Shown: positions 33,965 through 43,269, numbered from the stretch's first letter. The stretch is DNA of 64,000 bases from an uncultured Lachnospiraceae bacterium (GCA_910583835.1 CAJTYM010000001.1:166987-230986); one strand, 5' to 3'. Numbers and translations are program-made. Notes: generated by a model from the sequence alone, not told the origin.

Positions 33965-35332
33965 AATCTTAAAGTACAGGAGCGTGGAGCAGATATCCAC
34001 AATTGTTGAAATCAAGGGCGCAGCCATCAGTGCCGGGTCCAGGTGGATATGTTCTGCAATCAACGGCAGCGTGCAGCCAATAAATTTGGAGATGACAACG
34101 ACAGCTACCAGCGAGAGTGAAATAATCACTGACATCTGGATGTCACCGTACTGGATAAAAATGCGGATACCATTTACGATGGCAAGCACAATGCTGACAA
34201 TGATGGCAATGCGAAATTCCTTAAAGATCACGCGGAAAATGTCTTTAAACTTGATTTCATCTAACGAGAGCCCGCGAATCATCAAGGTTGAACTCTGGGA
34301 GCCGCAGTTGCCGCCGGTTCCGCTGAGCATGGGGATAAAGGACACCAAAAGTGGATAAAGCTTGAAGGATTCCTGGTAATGGTTGATAATGAAGCCGCTG
34401 ACAGTGGCGGAAAGCATCAGCACCATCAGCCAGCCAATCCTGCTTTTGGCATGGGAAAAAACGGAGGTATTGAAATAACTGTCCTCCGTGGGCGTCATAG
34501 CAGCCATCTTCGTGATATCCTCGGTATTCTCTTCCTGCATGACATCCATAGCGTCATCGAACGTGACAATGCCCACCAGCCGTTCCTCCTGGTCAACGAC
34601 CGGGATAGCAAGGAAATCATATTTATTGAAAATCTTGGCAACCTCTTCTTTGTCTTCATGCGTGTCCGTGTAGATGACATTTGTCTCCATGATATCTTCA
34701 ATCTGCATGGAATCTTCTGCCATCAGAAGGTCCTTTACAGATACCATGCCGATAAGTTTGCGGTGTTCCGTCACATAACAGGTGTAAATGGTCTCCTTAT
34801 CTACAGCAGTCTGACGGATACGGCTGATGGCCTCCCCCACGGTCATATCTTTCTTGATATTGACGTACTCGATGGTCATCAGGCTTCCGGCGCTGTCTTT
34901 GGGGTAGTGGAGCACCTGATTAATCATTTTGCGGGTCTCTTCATCGGTGTTGCGCAGGATACGTGCAACCACGTTTGCCGGCATCTCTTCAATGATATCC
35001 ACGGTATCGTCCAGGAAAATATCGTCCATCACGGCTCGCAGCTCGCGGTCTGTAAGGGCATTGATTAAAGTCTCCTGCATGTCCCTGCTCATATAAGTGA
35101 AAGTCTCAGCCGCTTCCTCCTTGGGCAGTAGGCGGTAGAGCAGCGGAATTTCCTTTTTGTCGATTTCGTCAAATAAAAGGGCGATATCTGCCGCGTTTAA
35201 ATTGCCTAGCATCTGCCTCAACATGGAATATTTACGTTCTGAGAGCATCCCTTCCGCCAGTTCTTGAATTTCTTCCAGTTCCATGTCCACAAAATCCAGT
35301 TCTTCTAAGTTGATGTTATCAAAGTTATCCAT
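33935..35332 (-). CDS. mgtE: Magnesium transporter MgtE
   Basis: A 465-residue Mg2+ channel. The acidic N-domain (FDNINLEELDFVDMELEEIQ onward) is followed by two CBS domains (about 135-255), where cytosolic Mg2+ gates the pore. The C-terminal membrane domain contains LVSFIPMLSGTGGNCGSQSSTLMIRGL and five helices. The frame starts at ATG 35350, but the ATG at 35332 is favoured because AAAGGAGG lies between them. The 3' end lies in a 32-bp tandem repeat. Confidence 0.94.
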   Translation of the reverse strand: MDNFDNINLEELDFVDMELEEIQELAEGMLSERKYSMLRQMLGNLNAADIALLFDEIDKKEIPLLYRLLPKEEAAETFTYMSRDMQETLINALTDRELRAVMDDIFLDDTVDIIEEMPANVVARILRNTDEETRKMINQVLHYPKDSAGSLMTIEYVNIKKDMTVGEAISRIRQTAVDKETIYTCYVTEHRKLIGMVSVKDLLMAEDSMQIEDIMETNVIYTDTHEDKEEVAKIFNKYDFLAIPVVDQEERLVGIVTFDDAMDVMQEENTEDITKMAAMTPTEDSYFNTSVFSHAKSRIGWLMVLMLSATVSGFIINHYQESFKLYPLLVSFIPMLSGTGGNCGSQSSTLMIRGLSLDEIKFKDIFRVIFKEFRIAIIVSIVLAIVNGIRIFIQYGDIQMSVIISLSLVAVVVISKFIGCTLPLIAEHIHLDPALMAAPLISTIVDICSTLLYFKIATIVLHISV

Positions 35333-35356
35333 GGCAGTTCCTCCTTTCATTCGGAA

Positions 35357-35399
35357 AGCATTTGCCTTGCTCCTATGCTTTGCATTTGCCTTGCTCCTA
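35357..35399. repeat. 24-bp repeat, two copies (family shared with 16.0 kb)
   Basis: Two copies of gcatttgccttgctccta separated by tgctt, matching the three copies at 15984-16055. They lie immediately upstream of the mgtE start. Confidence 0.8.
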
Positions 35400-35435
35400 C
35401 CATTCTATCAAATATTCCTAAGTAAGGAAAGGTTT

Positions 35436-35484
35436 TTTATCTTATAGGAAGAGGGGGGTTGATGCAGGCTTGCCCACTTTGTTC
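35436..35484. repeat. Truncated copy of the structured dispersed repeat
   Basis: It has the left end (tatcttataggaag) and right end (ggcttgcccactttgttc) of the element found at 22787 and 35485, but the middle hairpins are deleted. It abuts the full copy, giving a tandem arrangement. Confidence 0.7.
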
Positions 35485-35667
35485 ATCTTATAGGAAAGAC
35501 CTTGTCACGCTGAAGCGTGAAAGTGTCTTCCCATAAGATAAAAAATAATATGCGCACTCGTGCAAGAGGTATTAGTCGCTAACGCGACTGCACTCGGCGC
35601 GTCAAAGTGTGCAATCCCCTCAAGATTGAGGGGTAGGGGAGTTGAGGTGGGCTTGCCCACTTTGTTC
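35485..35667. repeat. Structured dispersed repeat, copy B
   Basis: Same order of hairpins as copy A: atcttatagga with tcccataagat enclosing cacgc/gcgtg; gtgca/tgcac enclosing agtcgc-taac-gcgact; cccctcaa/ttgagggg; and the shared aggtggg-cttg-cccactt. Inner stems differ from copy A on both sides, so pairing is kept. Confidence 0.85.
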
Positions 35668-35727
35668 TAAACACCTGCCTATCCACATAAATATAGAAAG
35701 AAAATACCCTAGTACGTGGGGCTTAGT

Positions 35728-37476
35728 ATGAAGAAAAAGTTTATTAGATTGTTTTCGGTATTCCTGGCGATTTTGTTGTCTCTCGAGACAGGATGTGCAG
35801 GAAATTCGGGAAATATCCAGACACAGCAAAAATTTACAGAGTACACGGACCAGATTTTCTGTTCCGAAGTGGCAGCAAGTACGCTGAATATGCATTACAA
35901 TCTTGCCTACCCGGAAGATTATGGGATTACGGACTATGACGTAACTTACGGAAATGTTTCAGCAGATACCAATGAGGAAGCGCCGGTTCTTCTGGAAAAC
36001 TGGCGGGAGAAACTTCATAGTTTTGAGAAAGGGGAACTTACGGTATCCCAACAGATGACATACGATATCATGATGGATTTTATTGAGAAGGAACTTCCTG
36101 CCGCCAAGTATGGGCTTTATGAGGAGATTTTGCGTCCCAGTACCGGATTTACCTCCCAACTGCCGGTACTCTTGGCGGAGTATGTGTTTTATGACGAGCA
36201 GGATATCCAGGATTACCTGAAACTGATTGCTGCCACGCCAGATTTTTTCCGCCAGATTATGGAATTTGAAAAGAAAAAATCCCAGCAGGGCTTGTTCATG
36301 GCGGATTTTGCCGTGGATGATATCGTGCAGCAGTGCCAAAGTTTTACTGCGGAGCCGGAAAATAATTACCTCTTGTCCACGTTTGACAGCCGGATTGCGG
36401 AGATGTCGGACATTCTGGCAAAAGAACAGGCAGATGCATACATAGCGGAGAACCGCAGGCTTGTGTTGGAACAGTTGATACCAGCCTATCAGGAGTTGGC
36501 AGCTGCCGTGGAATCATTAAAGGGAACCGGCAAAAACAGCGGCGGGCTCTGCGGTCTGCCGGAGGGCAAGGAATACTATTGTTATCTGGTATCGGATGTA
36601 ACCGGTTCCAGCCTGTCTGTGCCGCAAATGCAGCAGCAGACCGAAGAGCAGCGGCAGCAAGATTTGCAGAACATGAAGAAATTGTCCTCTCAAAATCCTG
36701 GTATTGCGCAGAAATGTGCCAACTACCAGCTTCCTACGGAGGATGTAGGTTTAATTTTGGAGGATTTACAGGTAAAAATGCAGAAAGATTTCCCCAAAGC
36801 ACCGGATGTCGGCTATACCGTGAAATCTGTCCATCCTTCCTTAGAGGCATATACCGCCCCGGCATTTTATCTGACGCCGCCAATAGACGATATTTCCAAG
36901 AATTGTATTTATATCAATGAGTCAAAGGGCGATGAGAAGCTCAAACTCTACACAACGCTTGCCCATGAGGGATTTCCGGGACATCTGTACCAGAATGTCA
37001 TGGAACGCAGCAGCGGGCTTGCGCCAATCCGCAGCTTGTTTGGCAGCAGCGGGTATGCGGAAGGCTGGGCAACATATGTGGAAATGCAGTCTTTCTACTA
37101 TGCTGATGTGGAAAACGAGGTGGCTGCTTACCTGCAGATGAATCAGTCAGCGTTGTTGAGCCTCTATGCCACGGCAGATATGGGAATCCATTACGATGGC
37201 TGGACCTTGCGGGATACCTTAGATTTTTTCCAGGGATACAACATCACCGATAAACAGACGATACAGGAAATTTATCATCTGATTGTGGAAGAGCCGGCAC
37301 ATTACCTGAAATATTATATTGGATATTTGGAATTTCTTAATCTGAAAAAATATGCTATGGAAAAGTATGGCGGGGATTACAGCAATTACCGTTTCCATCA
37401 GGCATTGATGAAGATGGGACCGGCACCCTTTGGCATATTGAAGAAATATCTGCCGAGATATTGGGAAATGCTATAA
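35728..37476 (+). CDS. DUF885 family putative lipoprotein (zinc peptidase-like)
   Basis: A 582-residue exported protein. Basic residues and a hydrophobic stretch end at GC (LLSLETGC), a lipobox with an unusual Glu at -3. The DUF885 domain contains TTLAHEGFPGHLYQ, the H-E-x-x-P-G-H metal-binding motif, and GYAEGWATYVE further on. DUF885 proteins are predicted metallopeptidases, some acting on dipeptides. I favour ATG 35728 over the in-frame GTG at 35716. The upstream 250 bp holds repeats. Confidence 0.85.
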   Translation: MKKKFIRLFSVFLAILLSLETGCAGNSGNIQTQQKFTEYTDQIFCSEVAASTLNMHYNLAYPEDYGITDYDVTYGNVSADTNEEAPVLLENWREKLHSFEKGELTVSQQMTYDIMMDFIEKELPAAKYGLYEEILRPSTGFTSQLPVLLAEYVFYDEQDIQDYLKLIAATPDFFRQIMEFEKKKSQQGLFMADFAVDDIVQQCQSFTAEPENNYLLSTFDSRIAEMSDILAKEQADAYIAENRRLVLEQLIPAYQELAAAVESLKGTGKNSGGLCGLPEGKEYYCYLVSDVTGSSLSVPQMQQQTEEQRQQDLQNMKKLSSQNPGIAQKCANYQLPTEDVGLILEDLQVKMQKDFPKAPDVGYTVKSVHPSLEAYTAPAFYLTPPIDDISKNCIYINESKGDEKLKLYTTLAHEGFPGHLYQNVMERSSGLAPIRSLFGSSGYAEGWATYVEMQSFYYADVENEVAAYLQMNQSALLSLYATADMGIHYDGWTLRDTLDFFQGYNITDKQTIQEIYHLIVEEPAHYLKYYIGYLEFLNLKKYAMEKYGGDYSNYRFHQALMKMGPAPFGILKKYLPRYWEML

Positions 37477-37872
37477 TCCTCCCAGGCGTTTCATTACCCG
37501 GTCGACTGCCGCGGGTTCTGAACCGAACCATTTTAAGATTTCACCGGCAATCCATACGCAGGTGCGGTGAAAATATACGAATAAACAAATGAGGGCCATG
37601 CCGAAAAGGATTCCGGTAATCAGTCTGCGGATATTGCCGCTCTCATAAGAGGTCAGTTTCTGTATCGTGCCGTCGACAATCAGGGGAACCATTAAGAGCA
37701 GGACAGTCCAGAATGGGGGACAGCCCCAAATAATAAGAGTGGGTATGCATAAAATCATACCCACAAGTTCCCCCGTACACCGTGCACAGATTGGAAACTG
37801 TTTTCCTCGAAAATAGAAAGAACGGTCCGGCCGTGCATGGCATCCGAAAAAAATTCTTAAAAATTTGCCCAA
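37471..37872 (-). CDS. DUF2085 membrane protein
   Basis: 133 residues with three hydrophobic segments. FGCHARPDRSFYFRGKQFPICARCTGELVG is the DUF2085 signature, with Cys/His residues that may bind metal or heme. Function unknown. One base separates it from the upstream 75-residue membrane protein gene, indicating co-transcription. Its 3' end overlaps the convergent DUF885 gene by 6 nt. Confidence 0.85.
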   Translation of the reverse strand: MGKFLRIFFGCHARPDRSFYFRGKQFPICARCTGELVGMILCIPTLIIWGCPPFWTVLLLMVPLIVDGTIQKLTSYESGNIRRLITGILFGMALICLFVYFHRTCVWIAGEILKWFGSEPAAVDRVMKRLGGL

Positions 37873-37873
37873 T

Positions 37874-38101
37874 TTACATTGCTCCGGCTGCTAAGAACGC
37901 TCCGCCCATAACTACGAACATAAGCACATAGCAAACGACAGTAACGATTACGCAGACTAATGCACCGATTCCTGCAGCTTTTGCAGTCTTAGGCTTCTGG
38001 TCTTTCCAGATTAAGAAAAGAATTAAGCCTACTACCGGGATACAGAATCCCAAAAGACCCCATAAAAATCCACCATTGTCCTGAACATTGTTATTATCCA
38101 T
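37874..38101 (-). CDS. Small membrane protein, DUF4190-like
   Basis: 75 residues: a short polar start (MDNNNVQDNG), two hydrophobic helices (about 12-30 and 44-70) and a basic loop KDQKPKTAKAAG between them. It resembles the membrane part of zinc-ribbon/DUF4190 proteins but has no zinc ribbon. GGAGG lies before the start. It is co-transcribed with the DUF2085 gene. Confidence 0.7.
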   Translation of the reverse strand: MDNNNVQDNGGFLWGLLGFCIPVVGLILFLIWKDQKPKTAKAAGIGALVCVIVTVVCYVLMFVVMGGAFLAAGAM

Positions 38102-38208
38102 GTTAATATCCTCCTGCCTTCTTAAATATTTTTAAAGTTTATAAAAAAAATATAAACTCTTGTCATATTGTGCCAAAGATTAAGGCATTTGTCAAGTGTA
38201 TTTTTTTG

Positions 38209-38232
38209 GGAAGCGCTGAGGAAGGCGTTTCC
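38209..38232 (-). repeat. GGAA...TTCC short element 2 (after rsmI)
   Basis: On the minus strand GGAAACGCC...GGCGCTTCC-like inverted repeat, directly abutting the rsmI stop codon. Related to elements at 26594 and 41920. Confidence 0.55.
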
Positions 38233-39090
38233 TTAAGGGTTTTCCAAGAGCATGGCATAGACCTCTCTTTTGGAAATACCGCGGTCTTTTGCCACAAGTT
38301 TCATGGCTTCTTTGTGGGAAATACCTTGCTGCTCATAATGTGCCATATGTTCTGCAAGAGGAACAGAGAGCCATTCCTGCTGCTTTTCCTCCTGCAGCGC
38401 CTGCATACTCCTGCCCTCAATAGCAAGGACAAATTCTCCTTTGGGTTCCTGCTGTTGATAATAGGAAACTGCATGGGAGATGGTGGCGGAAAATATGGTT
38501 TCATAGCGTTTGGTAAGTTCACGGCAGAGCGTGATTTTGCGGTCACCCAGGGCAGCATACAAGTCCTCCAGCGTCTTTAAGAGATGATGCGGCGCTTCAT
38601 AGAGGATGATAGTGCGTGTCTCCGTTTTCAGGGACGAGAGGATAGAAGCGCGCTCCTTCTTGTCTTTGGGCAGGAACGCTTCAAAGGCAAAACGCCTGGT
38701 GGGAAGTCCTGAGAGCGTAAGCGCCGTCACACAGGCGCAGGCTCCCGGCAGTGAAGTAACTTCAATCCCAGATTCGTAGCAGATACGCACCAGTTCTTCG
38801 CCCGGGTCAGAAATGCCGGGGGTTCCGGCATCGGTAATCAACGCCACATTTTCACCGTTTTTCATTTTGTCCACAAGCTGGTAAGCTTTTTCTATCTTGT
38901 TATATTCGTGATAGCTTGTCATAGGTGTTTTGATATCATAGTAATTCAGCAGCTTGATGGAGTTGCGCGTATCTTCCGCGGCAATTAAATCTGCTTCTTT
39001 CAATATGCGCAGCACGCGCAGCGTGATATCTTCCAGGTTTCCGATAGGAGTTGCGCATAAGTAAAGTTTTCCTTGCGGTTTTTCTTGCAT
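38233..39090 (-). CDS. rsmI: 16S rRNA (cytidine1402-2'-O)-methyltransferase RsmI
   Basis: A 285-residue SAM-dependent enzyme modifying C1402 in the ribosomal decoding centre. The tetrapyrrole-methylase fold is clear: LYLCATPIGNLEDITLRVL, AAEDTRNSIKLL, ALITDAGTPGISDPGEELVR and LPGACACVTALTLSGLPTRRFAFEAFLP. It is last in the guanylate-kinase-like/yaaR/holB/ricT/trmN6/rsmI run. Confidence 0.95.
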   Translation of the reverse strand: MQEKPQGKLYLCATPIGNLEDITLRVLRILKEADLIAAEDTRNSIKLLNYYDIKTPMTSYHEYNKIEKAYQLVDKMKNGENVALITDAGTPGISDPGEELVRICYESGIEVTSLPGACACVTALTLSGLPTRRFAFEAFLPKDKKERASILSSLKTETRTIILYEAPHHLLKTLEDLYAALGDRKITLCRELTKRYETIFSATISHAVSYYQQQEPKGEFVLAIEGRSMQALQEEKQQEWLSVPLAEHMAHYEQQGISHKEAMKLVAKDRGISKREVYAMLLENP

Positions 39091-39124
39091 AGGGTGCCCT
39101 TTCTATCATATGATGGGTTTTCAT

Positions 39125-39862
39125 TCAATATCCATAGATATCGTAAATTTCATCTGTGTATACGCCAGGCTCTTTGTATACAATCAATGGTTTTTCCACG
39201 GTAATCCGCGGATTGCCGCCGCGCAGCCCTTCCAACAGCACCATGTTAGGTTCTTTATCCACGTAAGGATAGACGAGCTGCATCCGCTTCGGCTCTATGC
39301 CGTATTGATGCATGGCAACTAAAATTTCAGCAAGGCGGAAAGGACGGTGCACCATGTAGAACCTTCCCTGGGGTTTTAGTATCTTTGCGCTTTCGCGGAT
39401 GACGTCTTCCAAAGAGCAAAGGATTTCATGCCGGGCAATGGCTTTTGCCTTATTTTGGTTGGTCAGGCCGTGCTGCCCGGTCATGTAAGGCGGATTGGTG
39501 GTTACGACATGAAAAGAAGATGCTCCGAACTGATGGGAAGCATCTTTAATATTGCCGATTTCTATGTTAATTTTATTCTCAAGATGGTTATAGCGGACAC
39601 TGCGCCTTGCCATGTCTGCGCTCTCCGGCTGGATTTCCAGCCCGGTAAAATGTGCGCCTTCCGTCTTAGCTTCTAAGAGGATAGGGATGATGCCAGTCCC
39701 GGTACCAAGGTCGAGAACCGTTTCCTCACGTTTTACGCGGGCAAAGCCCGAGAGCAGCACGGCATCCATGCCGAAACAGAATTTCTGTGGGTCTTGGATG
39801 ATGAAATATCCGTTGCGGTGCAGCTCGTCTAACCGTTCATTTTGTAATAGTTCTACAGACAT
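39125..39862 (-). CDS. trmN6: tRNA1(Val) (adenine37-N6)-methyltransferase-type enzyme
   Basis: A 245-residue class I methyltransferase (YabB/YfiC group). The SAM motif is TVLDLGTGTGIIPILLEA. The catalytic NPPYM motif, typical of N6-adenine methylation, follows with VVTTNPPYMTGQ. A conserved C-terminal GNPRITVEKPLIVY ends the protein. It lies between ricT and rsmI, as in Bacillus (yabA-yabB-yabC region). The exact tRNA target here is inferred from the family. Confidence 0.9.
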   Translation of the reverse strand: MSVELLQNERLDELHRNGYFIIQDPQKFCFGMDAVLLSGFARVKREETVLDLGTGTGIIPILLEAKTEGAHFTGLEIQPESADMARRSVRYNHLENKINIEIGNIKDASHQFGASSFHVVTTNPPYMTGQHGLTNQNKAKAIARHEILCSLEDVIRESAKILKPQGRFYMVHRPFRLAEILVAMHQYGIEPKRMQLVYPYVDKEPNMVLLEGLRGGNPRITVEKPLIVYKEPGVYTDEIYDIYGY

Positions 39863-39927
39863 AAGCAGTCTCCATGCGGATCATTTATAATTATTTCCAA
39901 TATTCCTATCCCTGACCGCTCAGGGAA

Positions 39928-40836
39928 TCAATGGGTGTCGTCAATTTTGGACTGTCCTTTATCCTCCAGAGAAGCCAGTTCTTTCAGTTCCTCCTGGGAA
40001 ATCTTCGTGCGTTCTTTTCTGCGCCGTGGTTTGAAACGCAGTTCGTTTACTTTGTATTCGCGGATTTCTTTTTCATCATCAATCTCTACAATGACTTTGA
40101 CGGTCTGGCGCAGGATGTTGACGCTGTGCACTTCTCCCCTGCACTTGTCCCATGTAGTCACATGGTCGCCCACATGGGGAAGGCGGCTGTTTAAATATTC
40201 ATAAGTTTCTTCTTCATTTTTCAGGCAGCACATCAGTCTGCCGCAGATGCCGGAAATCTTAGATGGATTTAAGGACATGTTCTGTTCTTTTGCCATCTTA
40301 ATGGATACCGGGGCAAATTCTGATAAAAAGGTACTGCAGCAAAGAGGCCTGCCGCAGACACCGATGCCGCCGAGAATCTTTGTCTCATCGCGGACGCCGA
40401 TTTGCCTGAGTTCAATCCGGGTGCGGAACACGGACGCTAAATCTTTTACAAGTTCACGGAAATCGATACGCCCATCTGCCGTAAAATAAAACAGCAGTTT
40501 ATTGTTGTCAAAGGTATATTCCGCATCTACCAGTTTCATTTCCAGCTGATGTTTCTTGATTTTTTCCTGGCAGATATGGAATGCTTCTTTCTCTTTGCGG
40601 TGGTTTTTGGCTACAATTTTATCATCTTCCGCTGTCGCAAGGCGGATAACCGGTTTCAAGGGCTGTATCACGTTGTCGTCCGGCATTTCGGTGGGTGCAA
40701 TCATCACCGTACCGTATTCAACGCCTCTCGCAGTTTCCACAATCACATGGTCGTTCAGTGCAATCGTTAAATCCAGGGGGTCAAAATAATAAATCTTTCC
40801 GGCAGTGCGGAATCTGACTCCGACTACTTTTATCAT
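39928..40836 (-). CDS. ricT: RicT/YaaT (PSP1-domain) regulatory iron-sulfur protein
   Basis: 302 residues. In Bacillus, RicT with RicA and RicF forms an Fe-S complex that directs RNase Y and affects sporulation and competence. The PSP1 domain carries GIGVCGRPLCCSTFL and KISGICGRLMCCLKNEEETY, the cluster-binding cysteines. A basic tail follows. The start ATG at 40836 has AAGGAGAA upstream and lies 2 nt past the holB stop. Confidence 0.92.
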   Translation of the reverse strand: MIKVVGVRFRTAGKIYYFDPLDLTIALNDHVIVETARGVEYGTVMIAPTEMPDDNVIQPLKPVIRLATAEDDKIVAKNHRKEKEAFHICQEKIKKHQLEMKLVDAEYTFDNNKLLFYFTADGRIDFRELVKDLASVFRTRIELRQIGVRDETKILGGIGVCGRPLCCSTFLSEFAPVSIKMAKEQNMSLNPSKISGICGRLMCCLKNEEETYEYLNSRLPHVGDHVTTWDKCRGEVHSVNILRQTVKVIVEIDDEKEIREYKVNELRFKPRRRKERTKISQEELKELASLEDKGQSKIDDTH

Positions 40837-40838
40837 AA

Positions 40839-41828
40839 TCAATTCTCCTTTATCGTCGTCAGCAGCAATTCCATCACCAATTCAAAATTCACATTGGCAT
40901 TCAGGCGGCGTTTTGCCTTATCTAATGCCTTGATGATGCATTCAATTCCTTCATAGGAACTCTTGCTTGCCTGTCGTTTTATGTCGTAAACCTCATCTTT
41001 GAAAATGAGGCTGTTTACATCTGAAGTTGCTTTATATAGTAAGACATCCCGATACCAAATCATCATGATATCGAAATAATCATTGATTTCGAGTTTATAA
41101 TTGCTGATTTCCCTTACAGCGTCCATCAATTCAAATAATTCCATATCCCTGACGCGCTTTAACAGCTGCAGCGCGGAATTCTTAATCTCATTGAAGTCCT
41201 CGGAACTGGCAAGCTGTATGGCTTTTCCTACATTGCCCTGGGCAAATGCGGTACATACATCTGCCTTGTAATCCGGTATCTGGTATTTGTCAATCAGAAA
41301 ATTGCGGATATCGTCATCGGGAACGGCTTTTAAATGTAAGGTGATGCATCGGGAAAGAATCGTGGGCAGGAAATTATCTGCGTTTGTCGTCAATAACATA
41401 ATTACGGCATAAGCCGGGGGTTCCTCAATGGTCTTTAACAGGGCATTCTGCGCCTGCTGGGTCATCTTCTCCGCTTCATTTATAATATAAATCTTGTAAG
41501 GGGAAGCATAAGGCTTAATAGCAATATCATTATTTACCTGGCTGCGGATATCCTCGACAGAAATGGTAGCTGGCTTCTCATGGTGCAGGTAAATAATATC
41601 CGGCTGGCTGCCGGATAAAGCCTGTTTGCAGGAATGGCATTCCATACAGGCTTCCGTGCCATGATGTTCGCACTGCAATGCCATGGCAAAACTATTTGCC
41701 AGCAGCATTTTTCCGGACTGGTCCGGTCCGTTAAAAATATAGGCATGACTTACCTTGTTTGAAGAAATTGCATTCTGCAAATGCTCTATAATCTGTTGAT
41801 GTCCGATAATATTTGTAAAACCCGCCAT
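40839..41828 (-). CDS. holB: DNA polymerase III delta' subunit
   Basis: A 329-residue clamp-loader subunit. The Walker A region GPDQSGKMLLA has Met where Ser/Thr is usual, consistent with delta' not hydrolysing ATP. A zinc-binding CEHHGTEACMECHSCKQ and the SRC-like sensor LPTILSRCITLHLK are present. The frame extends to 41903, but the ATG at 41828 has TGGAGA upstream and matches MAGFTNIIGHQ-type starts. Confidence 0.92.
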   Translation of the reverse strand: MAGFTNIIGHQQIIEHLQNAISSNKVSHAYIFNGPDQSGKMLLANSFAMALQCEHHGTEACMECHSCKQALSGSQPDIIYLHHEKPATISVEDIRSQVNNDIAIKPYASPYKIYIINEAEKMTQQAQNALLKTIEEPPAYAVIMLLTTNADNFLPTILSRCITLHLKAVPDDDIRNFLIDKYQIPDYKADVCTAFAQGNVGKAIQLASSEDFNEIKNSALQLLKRVRDMELFELMDAVREISNYKLEINDYFDIMMIWYRDVLLYKATSDVNSLIFKDEVYDIKRQASKSSYEGIECIIKALDKAKRRLNANVNFELVMELLLTTIKEN

Positions 41829-41919
41829 AGTAGCTCTCCATTTCTGTATATTATAATGTGCCGAGTTGCCGAAAAATTTATGATAGTTTTGTATAATTAT
41901 CAATTTGCCAGTACACTAG

Positions 41920-41946
41920 GGAAGCACTGATTAAACTACTGTTTCC
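41920..41946 (-). repeat. GGAA...TTCC short element 3 (after yaaR)
   Basis: Minus strand GGAAACAGTAG then TTTAATCAGTGCTTCC, beginning 5 nt after the yaaR stop. Shares TTTAATCAG with element 1. Confidence 0.55.
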
Positions 41947-41951
41947 TTAAT

Positions 41952-42392
41952 TTAAGTGGAGACGTCCAGAAGAAGCCCCCGGATTTCACCAACCTTGCTT
42001 AAAATGGTAAGGTGGTCTTTTTCATCCTTCACCAGTTCGCCGGCAAGGTCATCCAGGTTCTTGTTGACCAGTTTGACAATGCCGTATACCCTGTGGCGTC
42101 CCCTCCGGTCAAGAAAATTCTCTCTGGAAAATTTATGTGAACGGTTGACGACCTCATTGAGAAAATCCTTTACCAGCTCCCGGTATTTTTTCATGTCCCG
42201 AATATCCATATGTTCTGCAAGCTTCTCCCCCTGATCGGTGATATCCTTCATCAGGCCATTTAACTTCTCCTGCAGTTCAGACTCTTCAATGTGGCTTGCC
42301 AGGGCAAACTTAAAGCTGCCATCGGTTTTCTCTACCTGCTGAGGAGCCTCCGTGGGCTGCATGGGGGTAAGCTGTTCTACTTTGAGCGCCAT
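41952..42392 (-). CDS. yaaR: YaaR family (DUF327) protein
   Basis: 146 residues. Helical protein with DIRDMKKYRELVKDFLNEVV, HKFSRENFLDRRGRHRVYGIVKLVNKNLDDL, typical of YaaR. Function is unknown, although the gene is conserved beside holB. An in-frame TTG lies just before the ATG at 42392, and AGGTGA precedes it. Confidence 0.88.
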   Translation of the reverse strand: MALKVEQLTPMQPTEAPQQVEKTDGSFKFALASHIEESELQEKLNGLMKDITDQGEKLAEHMDIRDMKKYRELVKDFLNEVVNRSHKFSRENFLDRRGRHRVYGIVKLVNKNLDDLAGELVKDEKDHLTILSKVGEIRGLLLDVST

Positions 42393-42519
42393 CAAATCAC
42401 CTGCCTTTCTATCTATAGTATCGGTTTTTTTCCTTTAGTTGTAAAGTAGAAAATACTGGCGTAAATTGAACGCAGCAATTATCTGCGCCTCTTTAAGCTC
42501 ATGTGTGTTCCTTGATAAC

Positions 42520-43107
42520 TTATAGGTGCTCTTTTATATAGGAAATAATTTCTTTCGTACATGTATCTAAATCATTGTTAAGAAACATTTTGCAAATTCC
42601 TGCATGTTCCAGATTTTCTGCAGAGAAATCTGCCTCGTCTGCTAAGAACCGGCGGCAAAGTTCTGCATATTTGGGTTCTGTCTGCAGCCGTTCCCGGTTG
42701 AGGGCGCGCTGCAGCCGTTCCCCGGATTCCAATTCAATATATAAAGGCACCAGAGAATCCGCACCGAAATATTCCTGCAGCCTCAGATAAGATTCCAGCG
42801 TCCCGATAATCAGATAATGATTATGTGCGAGGTCGAGCTGGTGGTCGTTGACGGTAAAATATTTCCATATCCCATGTACTGTCTGGTAGGCGCGCAATTC
42901 GATAATCTTCCCTTGCCGTGCCAATTCCTGCTGCTCTTCCTCTGTCAAAAAATAATATTCCACGCCATTTTGCTCGCCGTCCCGAATCGGGCGGGTGGTG
43001 TAGGGGATGAGCGTCTTAAGCGGAAGGCCCTTGTCTGACAGGACCTGTTTGTAGATGGTGTCCTTGCCGCAGGCGCTTTTTCCCATGAAACAAAATATCT
43101 TTCCCAT
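42520..43107 (-). CDS. Guanylate-kinase-like P-loop protein
   Basis: A 195-residue protein. Walker A GKSACGKDTI lies at about 9-18, with Asp replacing the usual Ser/Thr. IPYTTRPIRDGEQNGVEYYFLT is the guanylate-kinase GMP-binding pattern. It occupies the slot taken by tmk or gmk-like genes near holB in relatives. Substrate is uncertain. The frame extends to 43245, but the ATG at 43107 with AAGGA upstream fits the family start. Confidence 0.8.
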   Translation of the reverse strand: MGKIFCFMGKSACGKDTIYKQVLSDKGLPLKTLIPYTTRPIRDGEQNGVEYYFLTEEEQQELARQGKIIELRAYQTVHGIWKYFTVNDHQLDLAHNHYLIIGTLESYLRLQEYFGADSLVPLYIELESGERLQRALNRERLQTEPKYAELCRRFLADEADFSAENLEHAGICKMFLNNDLDTCTKEIISYIKEHL

Positions 43108-43143
43108 ATGCAGCATCCTTGTCTCGTATGGTTTTCTCTTATC

Positions 43144-43172
43144 AGTATAGTATAGGCTGGGGGAAAATGCAA
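43144..43172 (-). promoter_or_regulatory. Promoter of the guanylate-kinase-like/yaaR/holB/ricT operon
   Basis: Minus-strand TTGCAT, 17-nt spacer, TATACT, about 37 nt before the start codon. Confidence 0.65.
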
Positions 43173-43269
43173 ATAAAACAAGATTTTGTATATTTTTATG
43201 GAAACGAAAGACCGCCTGTGATAAACTTAAGTTTATTAAATACATTTAAATTACGATTAGGAGCTGATT

